Both the position numbers and the translations under genes were made by a program. The notes beneath the pieces were generated by a model that saw only the letters and a list, made by a program, of their open reading frames with translations, did no database searches and had not been told where the DNA came from. Of a stretch of 64,000 bases of DNA, positions 13,600 through 24,300 are shown in pieces (the stretch's first letter is position 1; the number at the start of each line of letters is the position of its first letter). The DNA is taken from contig PYIU01000010.1 in assembly GCA_003415625.1 (NCBI GenBank), forward strand, positions 992,001 through 1,056,000, written 5' to 3'. Source of the stretch: Aquanectria penicillioides (Eukaryota > Ascomycota > Sordariomycetes > Hypocreales > Nectriaceae).

Positions 13600-13911
13600 A
13601 TGTCATGCAATCAGTGCTCCAACACATGTACATCCTACACCGATTACCTGGAAGACAGAATCAAGGCTATTTGGAACCCAGCACATGTTTTTCAACCTGG
13701 AACTATTCCAGATGTTCTTTGCCTGAGTGAAGAAGATTTCCACCCGGATGCCCAGGGTTCGAGACAGGACCAAGCACAATGTGGAGAAAAAACACCCACC
13801 TGCGAGCCCACCAATGCTCTTCTTGAACCTACCAAAAAAGGCGGACTATGCAACACGAAAGAGCTCGGCGATTCAGAAATTCACACAATGGAGCAGTGCC
13901 AAAAGTCATAG
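13600..13911 (+). CDS. doubtful small cysteine-containing ORF
   Basis: An ATG-initiated frame of 103 codons whose N-terminus is Cys-rich (MSCNQCSNTC). I recognise no family and it has no signal peptide. A second frame over the same stretch, ending at 14047, has a more coding-like acidic tail (YEGDEIYEQLMDNGIY), so a spliced gene using both is possible, but I found no donor and acceptor pair with the right phase. Treat as hypothetical. The rest of the gap to 14218 shows nothing. Confidence 0.2.
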   Translation: MSCNQCSNTCTSYTDYLEDRIKAIWNPAHVFQPGTIPDVLCLSEEDFHPDAQGSRQDQAQCGEKTPTCEPTNALLEPTKKGGLCNTKELGDSEIHTMEQCQKS

Positions 13912-14218
13912 CGGGGCGACAATAACGGTAATGGAAGGGATGCGTCAAGACAATACCCATCGACCTGGAAACAACCATGCAGAGTACGGGCCCATTTACG
14001 AAGGAGATGAAATTTACGAGCAATTAATGGACAATGGCATTTATTAAGAGACTGGGCTTCGAGGGACAAGCTTCAGATCATTTTTCTTTCGTTGTATAAT
14101 ATGAGGTGTCTATTGGAAACAAAAGATGACATTTGGCGAGTTGGACCCAAGCGTCGCAAGTAGCGGAACTACTTTTGGTCCCGGCTCTAGTTGGTTGACC
14201 TGAGACGAACCATTAGAA

Positions 14219-16246
14219 TCATGAAGAGTAATGTTTTGTAGGATAAATGAGTGGTAATACCATTTCTATTGTTGAAGATTTAATCCCGTGGCCCGCCATT
14301 TCTCTGGAAAGCTGACTTGCTAGGGATCTCGTCATTGGATTATCTCTTCCGATGGCAAGCATGATCTTGAGCAGAAACTCCAAATTGTCCTCGCCTTCGG
14401 AACTGTAGTCGGAAATGGCGTCCTCGAGGAACACCAAGGCAGCGACGTATGCAGAAAAGTTGATCATGGGGTTTAACAGTGCTAGTCGAAGATCCGAGGC
14501 AATCCGGAATATGTTCAAAATCTCCTCCGCGGCTGGGAGCAATCGATGTTGGCACTGGATCCTCAGACGCTCCGGCGCAGGCTGTGACTTTAGTCTGTAG
14601 AGAGCTGCCCGGTGGAGGCAGATTGTGGCTGTATGGGTAAAAGTGTGGATGAACACGGCGCTCTGACTGCTATAGTTTGTGGGGAGAAGAAGGCTGCTGG
14701 GCAACAACAATAAGAGCATGGACAAGTCGTTGTCAAGGCTTCTATGCCGCTTCCAATATGGGTCTTCGGCGAAATGCAGATGCATCCCCAAATCTACCTT
14801 TGCTGTATGCTCCATGATCAGGTAGAAAATATGCGCAATTCGCACTCTGGCTGCAAATGGCGAGTATGGTCTGCCCCGTGGTTCGTCCGTCAACAGATGC
14901 GACCTCTCTTCTTTGCCACTACTATATGCTTCATCTGAAGCAGGCAGAAGGGTATTTGTCTACATCAATTGTCAATATTCCGTCCATGGCCAACCATTTC
15001 ATTTTCATTGACCTACAGTTTGGTTCTGAATCAATGCGGGCCATCTAGAGGTTGCACAAACAAGACGATCAGCACAGAACACCACCCACCACGTTCGGCG
15101 CTGTTCTTCGGAATCAACCCAATCTCTAGTTGTTTGTATAGTGGAGGCCTCCATCCCCTCAATGCTATCAAGTTCATGCAAATTCAACATCTGCGCGATT
15201 CGAATCCCCTGAGTGAGACTCAAGGATGCTCGTGAAAACATGAGACGTTCGGATTCGAAATAGGCAATCAAAATCCAGGATTGAGCATGAGCTAGCGTGA
15301 TGGAATCGCCTTCCAAGCTCTAAAACGGGTCAGCTGGTATCTTTATATACTACATCCTTCTCTGCTTCTTACTCCCATCTCATCCGAGGTTGCACAAGTC
15401 CTCGCGCGCTGATAGAATGGCATCGCCAAGTGACGGTGAGGTTCTGAGACTGTGGCTGCCGAAGCCATGACGGCGTATTGGAGACACATGGGAGGGCGTA
15501 TATGAGGGGGCAATTGCATTGATGCTATAAAGCGTTGCTTATGGAGCATCGGCGAGGCATGATGCAGTGTATCAAAGTAGATGATTATGCTGCCATGGTT
15601 GGTCAGGGGGTGGTACATTCGGACTTCTTTTCAGACACTTTACAGATCATGGATCAGTTCCGAAGACGGAAGCTGCTTAAACAGCTGCAACTTTGTCAGT
15701 TCATCGGAATATGTGGTGGCCGGGGGCACAGGCGTCGGAGTAAGAGATGATTCTCTTCGGGTTGTAAAGGTCACGGGTTCTCCTTGATCGTCAGAGCAGC
15801 TGTCTTGAATTTGCTCGGCGCTCGTTCCTGTGCTCTGCCAAACAAAGTTCTCCAGTTCGCCTAAGCTAGGTCAGTCTATGGCAGGCATTTCTGTTTCGGG
15901 CGGAGTTTGTATTGATCAATGCAATGATCCATGAGAGGCAGGCAAATTGTAGTCATGACAAACCTAATTTAGCTTCGAGTTCATGGACCTGTTTCCTCTT
16001 CCCAATGGTTACTTGTCTGGATTGAGGGTACGCGCAGTCGTTGCCGACATGGGTGCATCGACTGCAATAAGGCCGTATACGGTCGCATTTCTTCTTCTTT
16101 TCGCGGCATTGGAAGCAAGAAAGTGGCGATGTGGAGGATGAGTTGACAGCAGGAGCATGGTTCTTCGCAGTGCGATCGGCCACGATGATGTCTGGTGTTT
16201 GTAAAAAAGCTGGAAAGCCAGAATCAGCCTCGGAATCGGGCTCCAT
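14219..16246 (-). CDS. Zn2Cys6 transcription factor with fungal_trans domain
   Basis: A fungal binuclear zinc-cluster regulator of 586 residues. Minus-strand exons: 16246-15964, 15860-15644, 15589-15373, 15319-15017 and 14959-14219; every junction keeps phase, and the intron at 15643-15590 has a CTGAC branch site. The zinc cluster uses Cys44, 47, 54, 61, 64 and 71 (CxxCx6Cx6CxxCx6C). The middle domain carries the fungal-specific regulator signature, with IIIYFDTLHHASPMLHKQRF reading cleanly across the splice, then an Arg-Arg-Thr-Trp-Trp motif further on. It is transcribed away from the DHA2 transporter at 17461; a repeated CGG-N3-CCG element lies between them. This suggests, but does not show, that it controls that transporter and perhaps itself. 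Confidence 0.9.
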
Positions 16247-16742
16247 TTGGAAAGTTGGAGGTCATGGATGTGACACAGATTGGTCTCGTGATAGCGTAGA
16301 GCACCACTTCTCACGAGGCTGCCGACCAGATGGACTCGTGCATTTCGCGTCGCGAGCCTTAGAAGCGAAGGCGACGGCTGTTGAAGACAACCCCTTTAGC
16401 TGACTAAGCTTACAGAGAGAAACTCATGAATGTGCGAATGCATTGAGGGTAAAGGTGATTTCTTAAGGCAGGTTTCATTGTATCTCTTCGGTAAGAAGAG
16501 GAAGAATGTCCTTCTATCCCATTTCTTTATGCCTCATCCTCATCACCAAATCATGTCCCTAAAGTTGGAGAATGCTCCAACAAAGAAGGAAGCTGGCAGC
16601 ATCTTGAATTAGGACTGCCATGTGAATTGATTTCCTAGCCTACCCTACAGCCAACTCTCAGGTCAAGTGTTTTCTGTCAGCGCCACATTGGATCGCGTGA
16701 GCATTGGCGCAAACACGCTGATGTTTTACTGTGGGGAACCGA

Positions 16743-16780
16743 GCGGTGTCCGACAAAGTGCGAGTTGCGGAGAGCGGACA
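16743..16780. promoter_or_regulatory. candidate zinc-cluster site, copy 1
   Basis: gcggtgtccgac at 16743-16754 contains CGG-TGT-CCG, an inverted CGG pair as bound by Zn2Cys6 dimers. GTGCG follows three bases later, as in copy 2. An inverted half site CGGACA lies at 16775-16780. Binding is inferred. Confidence 0.45.
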
Positions 16781-17131
16781 AAAAGAGCCCCGACTTGACG
16801 TTCCACAATCTTGGATCAGCCCCGCGATGCCCGGAGGAAGAGGTGGAGCGGTCTATGAGGAGGAAGTAATTTCATTTGTCCATCACTGTACTCTCGGGGA
16901 TGACACTGGAGCTGTCTAAAGAACTACCATGAGCTAGCTTGTTGGCTACGAAACATGGCTCAGTCTTTCTCTTCACACTGCATCTAGTTTTGATCGTCAA
17001 GTACATAGATTTAACTTCTCGATGATGGATTACCAGCCAAAGAAAGAACGTACTGTTTTATTCAAGATTTTGACCCTAAATCATGTCTGACTAGCGGAGA
17101 ACGTGCTCTACCGGGGCACAGGGAGCAGCTG

Positions 17132-17148
17132 GCGGTGTCCGACTTGGT
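17132..17148. promoter_or_regulatory. candidate zinc-cluster site, copy 2
   Basis: The same 12 bases as at 16743, again followed by three variable bases and GTGCG. It sits about 320 bp upstream of the DHA2 transporter start and 890 bp from the divergent regulator start. Confidence 0.45.
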
Positions 17149-17460
17149 GCGCAGAACAACAATGCCATGATATCGAGGCCGACAAAATATTACTTCGGCA
17201 CTGCGAAAAACACGAAATGAGCAACATTTCCACGCCACTGATGAATTTCCACGCGTCATTCAGGACGAACCGAGATTGTAGAAACATTCTTCCTCAAGTT
17301 TCTCCTTTTGGGGCGACTACAAATACCTGATCGATGCCTTCTCTACATCCACCCATCATCTTGTTCATGCACTACACGCTTCCACATTGGATTTCCAACT
17401 TTTTCCATACCAGACTCATCTCGACATTCTAAAATTTGAATAGCCAACTTTCACTTAAAA

Positions 17461-19403
17461 ATGGCCACCAACTCCGAGGGCACCTTCGACCAGGGGAAGG
17501 AAATGGCTGGCAGCTACCGCCATCTTCCAGACGGGACCGACAAACAGGTCGCCGGAGACGCTCCTCCACCTTTGCAACAATCAAGTTACACCAAGCCCGC
17601 TGGGTTGAAATTGGTTCTTATCACGTCCAGTCTGATGCTAGCGGTACTATGTGTCGCCTTGGATAACACAGTAGCTACTATGACGCGAGCTTCGCGAGCA
17701 TCAGGACACACAGCTAACCTCAAATTAATAGATTATTGCCGTTGCTATCCCCCATATAACTGATCAATTCGAGAACTTGAATGACGTGGGATGGTATGCA
17801 TCGGCATATCTCCTCACCACCTGTGGTGAATAAACCTAACCGTCTGCGATATGACAGTATGGCACTAACCTACCATGTGTAGCCCTCCAGCTGCTTTTTG
17901 GGAAGCTTTACACCCTCTTCAACGTTAAAGCCGTGTTTCTAGGCGCTCTGTTTTTATTTGAACTAGGATCACTGATCTGCGGCGTCGCGCCGAGCTCGAC
18001 GGTGCTGATTGTGGGCCGAGCCATTGCAGGTCTGGGCAGCGCGGGAATCTTCAATGGTGCACTGGTGACCATTGCCCACACCGTTGAGATGGAGAAGAGA
18101 CCAATCTTCTTCAGTCTTATCGGAGGCACATATGGCATAGCATCTGTGGCCGGACCTCTGGTACCTTGTCACTTCACCCTGTTTGTTCTCAGGATGATGC
18201 TAACGTCACTAGATAGGAGGCGCATTCACCGATCATGCCACTTGGCGATGGTGTTTCTATATCAATCTTCCCTTCGGTGGAGTCACAGCTGTGATACTGT
18301 TCTTGTTGTTGCGCTTTCCCCGAAAGACGAGGCTCAGAAGGGCACGTTCCTCAAACTACTTGCTCGACTTGATCCCGTTGGCACTGTTATTTTTGTCCCA
18401 AGTATTATCTGCATTCTGCTCGCTCTACAATGGGGAGGGGTCAACTATCCTTGGTACAACGCGCGAATCATAGTTCTTTTCGTCATGTTTGGTGTCCTGC
18501 TTATTGGGTTTTTCGCGCTTCAGATTTACCTGCAGGATGATGCAACCGGTGAGTTAGCGGACCCAAAACACAACTAACCTAGTACATTTCGCTAATATTT
18601 AAAGTGCCCCCTCGTATTGCGTCTCAGAGGACAATTGCATTCGCTGCCTTGTTTGGGTTCTGCCTTGGAGGAGCATTCTTTATTTTTAGCTATTATATTC
18701 CCATCTGGGTAGGCCATGGTGTTATCTACACCCTTGTCTCGGTGATTTACTGACACTTTCATAGTTCCAAGTCATTTTAAACACTAGTGCAGTTAAATCT
18801 GGCATCTACTGCCTGCCGCTCATCTTGGCTAATGTCGTTGGAATGATCGGCGCTGGCGCTCTTACTACACGACTAGGCCACTACGCGCCCTTCTTCATCG
18901 CCAGCAGCGTACTTATGTCTATTGGCGCAGGCTTACTGTCGCTCTTCAAAGTTGAAACGTCACAAGCAGAATGGGTAGGATTCCTCTTCCTCTATGGATT
19001 TGGCGTTGGCCTTGGCTTTCAACAGGGTGGCGTTGCTGCCCAGGCCGTTCTTCCTCTAGACTTTGTTTCTATAGGAACCGGGATCGTCGTGTTCTTTCAA
19101 ATGCTAGGAGGTGCATTATTCGTGTCGGTTGCCCAGAATTTGTTCGCAAACCGACTTGTCGCAAACCTCGTGGACTTGAACATTCCCCATCTCAACCCCG
19201 AGGCAATTGTGAACGTTGGCGCAACGGCATTGAGATCTATCGTCGACCCTGACGTGTTGCCACAGGTACTAGTAGCTTATAATGATGCGCTAGTAAGGGC
19301 CTTCCGACTTGGACTAATTTTGAGCTGTTTGAGCATCCTTGGTGCCGCTGGTGTTGAATGGAAGAGTGTGAAAGGAAAAGAAGTTACACTTGGCGGAGCT
19401 TAA
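17461..19403 (+). CDS. MFS transporter, DHA2 (14-helix) drug/metabolite exporter
   Basis: A proton-antiport exporter of about 553 residues. Exons: 17461-17670, 17732-17825, 17883-18160, 18213-18548, 18605-18708 and 18765-19403. Family motifs: LDNT at the first helix, [20 protein letters not shown] across intron 2, antiporter motif C ([16 protein letters not shown]) across intron 3, and [10 protein letters not shown] across intron 5. In exon 4 the frame that enters (ending LLLRFP) does not continue; homology resumes one frame over at PKDEAQKG. One C seems to be missing in the C-run 18318-18321. No other lesion is seen, so this may be a sequence error or a recent mutation. It is divergent from the Zn2Cys6 gene at 16246, the usual layout for a regulator-controlled exporter. 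Confidence 0.88.
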
Positions 19404-19966
19404 CTGCTGGCAAGGGGAAAAGTAACACAGCTTGACTACCAACGAGATCAACTGTGCTTTGTATCGGAACAACATTACAAATGTTAGATAGACTGGCTTG
19501 AACGGTGATTGAAGGAGTCAATGTGGTGGCTTTCAAGAGTGGTCAGGTATTGGGGTCAAATCAGAACGAGACCATCTAGCATTTCAAGGTGGAGAAATTT
19601 GGTCAGTTCGTGTAAATTTGAAGATAAGTTATAGTGAAACCTTCATCTGGACGCGCTTCTTCCCGTGATTCTTGGCCATTGACCTTTCCTGGGCATCTAA
19701 AGGTAAGCATGAATATCTCTACTGTTCGGACACTTCCGGAAACTCTGATACAGATATCCATTCGCCCTGGCAGCAGTACTCTGAGCCATCTCTTGATAGA
19801 AACCCCAGGTGTCAACAGAAGACCCCACAGCGGAGCTACCATGATTATTGCATTCATGCGTCGGTAGCAGAGCTGTGCGAACTTTAAGACGCGTCCTATT
19901 TTTAGTAAAGAACGAGGTCCATGGTGTCAAAGGCATCACACACTCGACTGACCTGTCTGCTATAAC
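19404..19966. other. intergenic, transporter/START-like gene
   Basis: The region between two converging genes. No gene recognised. One CGGACA half site at 19727-19732. Confidence 0.35.
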
Positions 19967-20433
19967 CTACTGCTTTGGTTCTACGACCGCGGCAATGGCA
20001 TCGTTCAGTTGGTTAAATCGGAAGCTCAAGTCCTTCTGCAAAATCGCCCTATACTCGTCAGAGAGAGGGCTACCATTCCCAAGCCATCGGAATTGAGTCT
20101 TGTTCGGACCAAGAGAGTCCAGAACTGTCGTTCCGTAGGCAATCATATCGGGATAGTCGGGCCTTCGGACCCTGAACGACAGGGAGTGGTTCGCGACGTC
20201 GACTTCAGTCATCTCCTCCGAGAAAGTGTAGCGTTCGCCCTTACGCTCGCCAGCGGGGTACTCGTACTCGAATGTACGAGCGCTGCCGAGCCCGAAGCCT
20301 TCTACAGATAGTCGAAGACAGCCGGGATACCACGCCTTCTCGGCACCAAACCGGGCGATGATGCCCCAAACATCAGCGATGGGAGCATTGATCTCGCGGG
20401 TGACGCAGATGTACTCTTCATACTGTCGGCAGG
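19967..20433 (-). CDS. START/SRPBCC-like (polyketide-cyclase fold) protein, 5' end unresolved
   Basis: About 155 codons in one minus-strand frame read as a small SRPBCC ligand-binding protein: an opening VTREINAPIADVW, then a Phe-Gly-Ala-x-Lys-Ala-Trp-x-Pro stretch, SVEGFGLGSARTFEYEYPAGER, and a C-terminal helix ending before TAG at 19967-19969. Such proteins bind hydrophobic ligands and some act as cyclases. There is no in-frame ATG before the domain; the frame meets a TGA a few codons upstream. A splice acceptor (CATCATAG) just before 20433 would allow a short upstream exon, but I could not find its donor. An ATG at 20212 lies well inside the domain. Either an upstream exon was missed or the 5' end is damaged. 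Confidence 0.65.
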
Positions 20434-20546
20434 CTATGATGGAGGGATATCTGATTCATAGCTGGTTGTGCATTGGAGCACTTGGTGTGTGAAGATACAA
20501 GGTTAACTTAAGAAATTGCTTCAAAACGGCTAGGCTGAGTCTTGGG

Positions 20547-20552
20547 TTTATA
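20547..20552 (-). promoter_or_regulatory. TATA-like box, START-like gene
   Basis: Reads TATAAA on the minus strand, about 115 bp upstream of the START domain. Position fits a promoter. Confidence 0.35.
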
Positions 20553-20826
20553 TGCTAGGTCACCACACACTCGTGGCATTTGCCACTACTCAGTAGAATC
20601 GAACCACTCCTCTAATAGTCCTTGATATCAGGCCAATGGCTGCCAAATGCCTAAAAGTTCATAGTCCGGTCCAGCCTGAAGATGGCGCCGGGATTTGACA
20701 AGATGACCAATCTGTTGGATGATTGCCGGGCTCGTGTTCAACCAAATTCGGGTACAGGATTGAAGCTCAGCGATACTTGGCGACAACTAAAGGGCTTAGC
20801 AATCAACTAGCCAGCAAGTCACACTG

Positions 20827-20844
20827 CGGACAAAAGCGTGTCCG
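20827..20844. promoter_or_regulatory. inverted CGGACA-N6-TGTCCG element
   Basis: A perfect 6+6 bp inverted repeat upstream of the START-like gene. Its half sites match those in the regulator/DHA2 promoter, suggesting shared control. Inference only. Confidence 0.35.
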
Positions 20845-21479
20845 GCTCGCAGGGTTCTTGTTTTCGCGTTGTGGAGTTTTTACTTTTGACGATTTGCAGA
20901 TTTCCAATTGCAGGCTCAGGAAGAGCTACTGAAATTTTTTAATCGTGTCTAGTGAAGCCCATCTCTGTGCAAGCGTGTGGGAATTTGGATATTACGTTTA
21001 GTGAGAGCGGCAGCTCCTCGACAGTTATCGCCACGGCACTTCACTAACGGCCGGATGACGCTGCAACGGCCAGAGCAAACCAGGCGAACAATCCTCGTCC
21101 CATCTATAGCAAGCTGCCGAATTAAAATTTGAAAACCTAGTACAGAGGAACAGGGGCCTTCGGAGCATTCCACTGTACGATTTACGAGCAACTAGTTTAG
21201 TACTAAACGAATTCTCGGTTAGAAAGGCAAAAATTCTGCAACTTTCTCGGTATAACTCGTCCGTCCATGCTATAAATCCAGCTTAGTAATAGTGACATAC
21301 AGTCCATCTCTAAGTCAACCCCTCTCTCTCCCCAAGAAGCCCACACCGAATGTTCCTATTCTAGGGTATTGCCGATCAAGGTCGTGTCCGAGGGCCGGCT
21401 CATTCCACTAAAGACCACTTGGTGAAATGCCACCAAGCCTACTCATTTCTTCGAAGAAAGCCAGATACCCCGAGACATC

Positions 21480-21683
21480 CTAATAATTATGGATTTCGAC
21501 GAAACTTTCGAGCTTGGACCATTGTTCTTCGTTCAGTCTGGACGGAGACCGACCAAGACCACGGATAGCATGCCCACGGGAGACAAGACTGTCGATGAGA
21601 TGCAAACCAAGGTTGCTAGTGATTCCGGGAACAAGAGCGAGCATGTTGGTGGATGATTGCGTGAGAATGGTAACAAATATCAA
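21480..21683 (-). pseudogene. NmrA/isoflavone-reductase-like N-terminal fragment
   Basis: A frame of 67 codons resembles the start of an NAD(P)-binding NmrA-type protein: a beta-strand and Gly-rich turn (LALVPGITSNLGLHLIDSLV), then GHAIRGLGRSP. The likely Met is at 21644. It runs into TAG at 21480-21482; the same frame stays open for only about 25 more codons, with no recognisable continuation of the fold. I call it a truncated relic. It may be what is left of a tailoring reductase of the surrounding block. Confidence 0.5.
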
Positions 21684-22642
21684 ATTTGACGCGAAGAGGC
21701 TAATGCTTGTGATAGTTGGAACTATGAGAAGCGTATGACTTCAAACTCATGTACTACGTTTACTTTGATAGAAACGAATGCATGCTCGTTGCACTATCGG
21801 GAATGTAGTTGTGTGACCAACCCTCGGACCCCGTGTGGAGCAACCTACAGCCGTCGCCGACAAAGGAATTATCGGGATCCACAAAGCCACACGGATTTAA
21901 ATGCATTCTTGTTTTCCTTCTCCGGCTCGTATTTCATTCCTGGAACGATGCTTCACCCTCTGAATTTGCTCGCGGAAAATGTTTCGCTTAACATAAGACC
22001 AGAACTAGCCCTAGCCTAGGCGCTCTGGATCTGCTGTATTCGATGGCACTGCGTATAATCCAGCTTGTGATAGTCACCACGGGATTCCAAGCATATCTCG
22101 GGTCTGAGAAGGACATTAGATGGTCTCGTGGCTTGCTTTGGATGATGGTAGGACTCCATGTGGTTACCTACGGAAGCATTACACATTGCCCGACGCATCA
22201 ATACATTCGGTACTACCTGCCGGGTCATCTACCCAGACAAGATCATACATCACTGTTGCACACGAAGATCAATGGCAAGTTTAGGAGCTTGAGAAATGGC
22301 CGCAACCTCCGAGCTCCTGAGATGAGATCCTGAAAGTGTGATGTAACGTTATCTGCCAATGTACCCTCGTGAGTAATGGGTTCACTATATTACCTGACGA
22401 CACCGAGAGACTAGCTGCCAGCTGAGTATTGGACCTCTCTCTACGGAACGACCTTCACGTAGAAACCCTCAAGGCACAGGAGCGTCATGCGGGAATAATC
22501 GAATGCTAACAAATAATTGTTCATCTGATCTGACCCCATAGTTTTGTCACTGTAAGTAACGCCCCTGTGGTGGCACAGGTGCTGTTCAGCAGGCTTGGCA
22601 ATGTTTGTCCACTATCTACATCTTCAGAGAGATGAATTTTGG
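21684..22642. other. intergenic, no gene recognised
   Basis: Several short frames on both strands, none with family features. I see no repeat or RNA gene. Confidence 0.35.
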
Positions 22643-23683
22643 CTAAACAGTAGCTGTTTCGATATTGGCGTAGATTGGCGTAGATTGGCGTAGATCAAGT
22701 GTTAGTCGGCACCCCCTCCGGATATCGCTCCCCCGAACCTGGAACGTGGCTAGGGTGGCATCAATTTCTGCCATCTCTTCATCAGTCAGGTCGATTATGA
22801 GAGAATTCTCCTCTACGCGCTCACTAGTCGTGGCTCCCGGGATTGGGATGATGGTAGGCATGCCGGGGCGGCGCTGGAGGCTCGTGAGCCAACCGAGAGC
22901 CAGCTGAGCAGGCGTGCAGCCTCTCCTTTCGGCCATGGCCTGGACCTGATCGGCAAGCTGTAGGTTGATCTCGAAATTACCAGGCTGGAAGCGTGGCATG
23001 TGTCGGCGGGAGTCGCCCTCTGGGAAATCGTCGATTGAACGGATCTGACCCGTCAAGATACCTCTCCCAAGTGGCGAGTACGCGATGAGCGGGATATTAT
23101 GACGTGTGCAAGCCTCTGCAATCCCATTCTCCAAGGGGTCGGTAGAGAAAAGGGAGAGCTCTACCTCGACGGCGACAATAGTTGTGATGGCGGCGGCTTC
23201 GTCGATAGTGGCTGCTGACACCTCGGAGAGTGAGATGCCACCAACTTTGCCTGTCTTGACGTACTCGCGGTCTATGACGCCAAATGTTACCTCAAGAGGG
23301 ACGCGAGGATCACGACGGGCACTCTCAAAGATATCAATATACTGCCTTCGAGGGCCCAGCTGAGACAGAGTGAAGTCGATGGAGCGGCGAATGTTCTCCG
23401 GAGAGCCATCTGGGCGTAGATTCGGAAGCAGGCCGCCCTTGATGCAGAGAACGAATTTTTTCGCGTCATCCGGGTACTTGTCAAGATATGCCCGGATCAA
23501 AGTCATAGAGTTAATCTCGGTAGTGCCGTAAAACTCGCCGCCGTTCCAATAATTCATATTATTGGTAAGCGCAGCGCGCAAGGTAGCGAAGGCTTGTTCG
23601 TGGGTGATGGGCTTGGCACGCCAGGTAAATCCCATGAGACCGAAGCCATGGGGCCCAACCTCCTTGCCAACGAGCTGAGGCAT
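22643..23683 (-). CDS. aldo-keto reductase, pyridoxal-reductase-like; shifted C-terminus
   Basis: NADPH-dependent carbonyl reductase of the AKR superfamily, closest in pattern to fungal pyridoxal reductases and pathway tailoring AKRs. The barrel is seen from GFGLMGFTWRAKPI through NYWNGGEFYGT, IAYSPLGRGILTGQ and the cofactor-binding end TIIPIPGATTSERVEEN. Single exon, ATG at 23681-23683. After TFQVRG the frame departs from the family: reading one frame over from the C-run at 22730-22734 gives ERYPEGVPTNT then TGA at 22695-22697, a typical AKR end. One base seems to be missing, so the present frame runs about 18 codons further, into a tandem repeat. If that is an error, the true end is 22695. 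Confidence 0.88.
   Translation of the reverse strand: MPQLVGKEVGPHGFGLMGFTWRAKPITHEQAFATLRAALTNNMNYWNGGEFYGTTEINSMTLIRAYLDKYPDDAKKFVLCIKGGLLPNLRPDGSPENIRRSIDFTLSQLGPRRQYIDIFESARRDPRVPLEVTFGVIDREYVKTGKVGGISLSEVSAATIDEAAAITTIVAVEVELSLFSTDPLENGIAEACTRHNIPLIAYSPLGRGILTGQIRSIDDFPEGDSRRHMPRFQPGNFEINLQLADQVQAMAERRGCTPAQLALGWLTSLQRRPGMPTIIPIPGATTSERVEENSLIIDLTDEEMAEIDATLATFQVRGSDIRRGCRLTLDLRQSTPIYANIETATV
22661..22695. repeat. 10-bp tandem repeat, about 3.5 copies
   Basis: Unit tagattggcg, directly beyond the likely ancestral stop of the aldo-keto reductase. The shifted frame translates it. Confidence 0.9.
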
Positions 23684-24300
23684 CTTGAAGGATGAAGGTT
23701 AATGGAAATGAATTGGTGTTTATTGATAAGAAGAGTCGTGAAAAGCTGGAAAAAGCGGTCCGCCTGGGTTCAGTTGCTACATATTTCATCACTTAAGAAC
23801 CAAACGCCGTCGTTGAGTACAACCTCGGAAGTTATATCGGCTGCTTTGATCCCTAATCTTCGGAACTTTGGCTAATGCCGAAGGCCGAGTGAGTGGGAGC
23901 ATAACTTGCGACTACCCGCCCGTTGACGCATTAACTCGCGAGTCAAGATTCGGGATGTGATGCACTAAATCAACGCCATAATCCACTGCGGAAATGCAGA
24001 CGTTAGTAACCTCCACTGATTCTTACTATTCTCTCCTACGCCTGCGGATGCCTTCCCAAACGTGCGTCTCCTGACAAGACCTTTAGACCCTGGTTCTTCT
24101 CGTTTCGGCATCTGGAGCATCAAAACAAGCTCTTGGTGCCTCGAAGCTACTGCTATTCCCACTCCTCACGTTATTTTATCTTTGAGTTCACTTCAATGGT
24201 TGGCAAGTAGAAATACGCAGATTGTTTGGTCTTATAATTGAAAACTACCAACTATTTGTCCAGTCTCAAGTCCACTGGTAGGTGTGCCGCTGGCCAGACT
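23684..24300. other. upstream region of aldo-keto reductase
   Basis: No gene. A small palindrome gcggtccgc lies near 23756-23764 in the aldo-keto reductase 5' region, a possible zinc-cluster site. Nothing else is clear. Confidence 0.35.

Larger units (their letters stand above)
16247..17460. other. divergent promoter region, regulator/DHA2 transporter
   Basis: About 1.2 kb with no supported gene. It contains two copies of a 12-bp element with a CGG-N3-CCG core and one CGGACA half site, described separately. Confidence 0.5.
20434..21479. other. intergenic, START-like gene/NmrA-like fragment
   Basis: No supported gene. Contains a TATA-like element and an inverted TGTCCG pair upstream of the START-like gene (listed separately). 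Confidence 0.35.

Noticed and set aside
15590..15643. Two stops in the middle of the regulator at 14219-16246
   Set aside because: They lie in a normal 54-nt intron with GT-AG ends and a CTGAC branch site.
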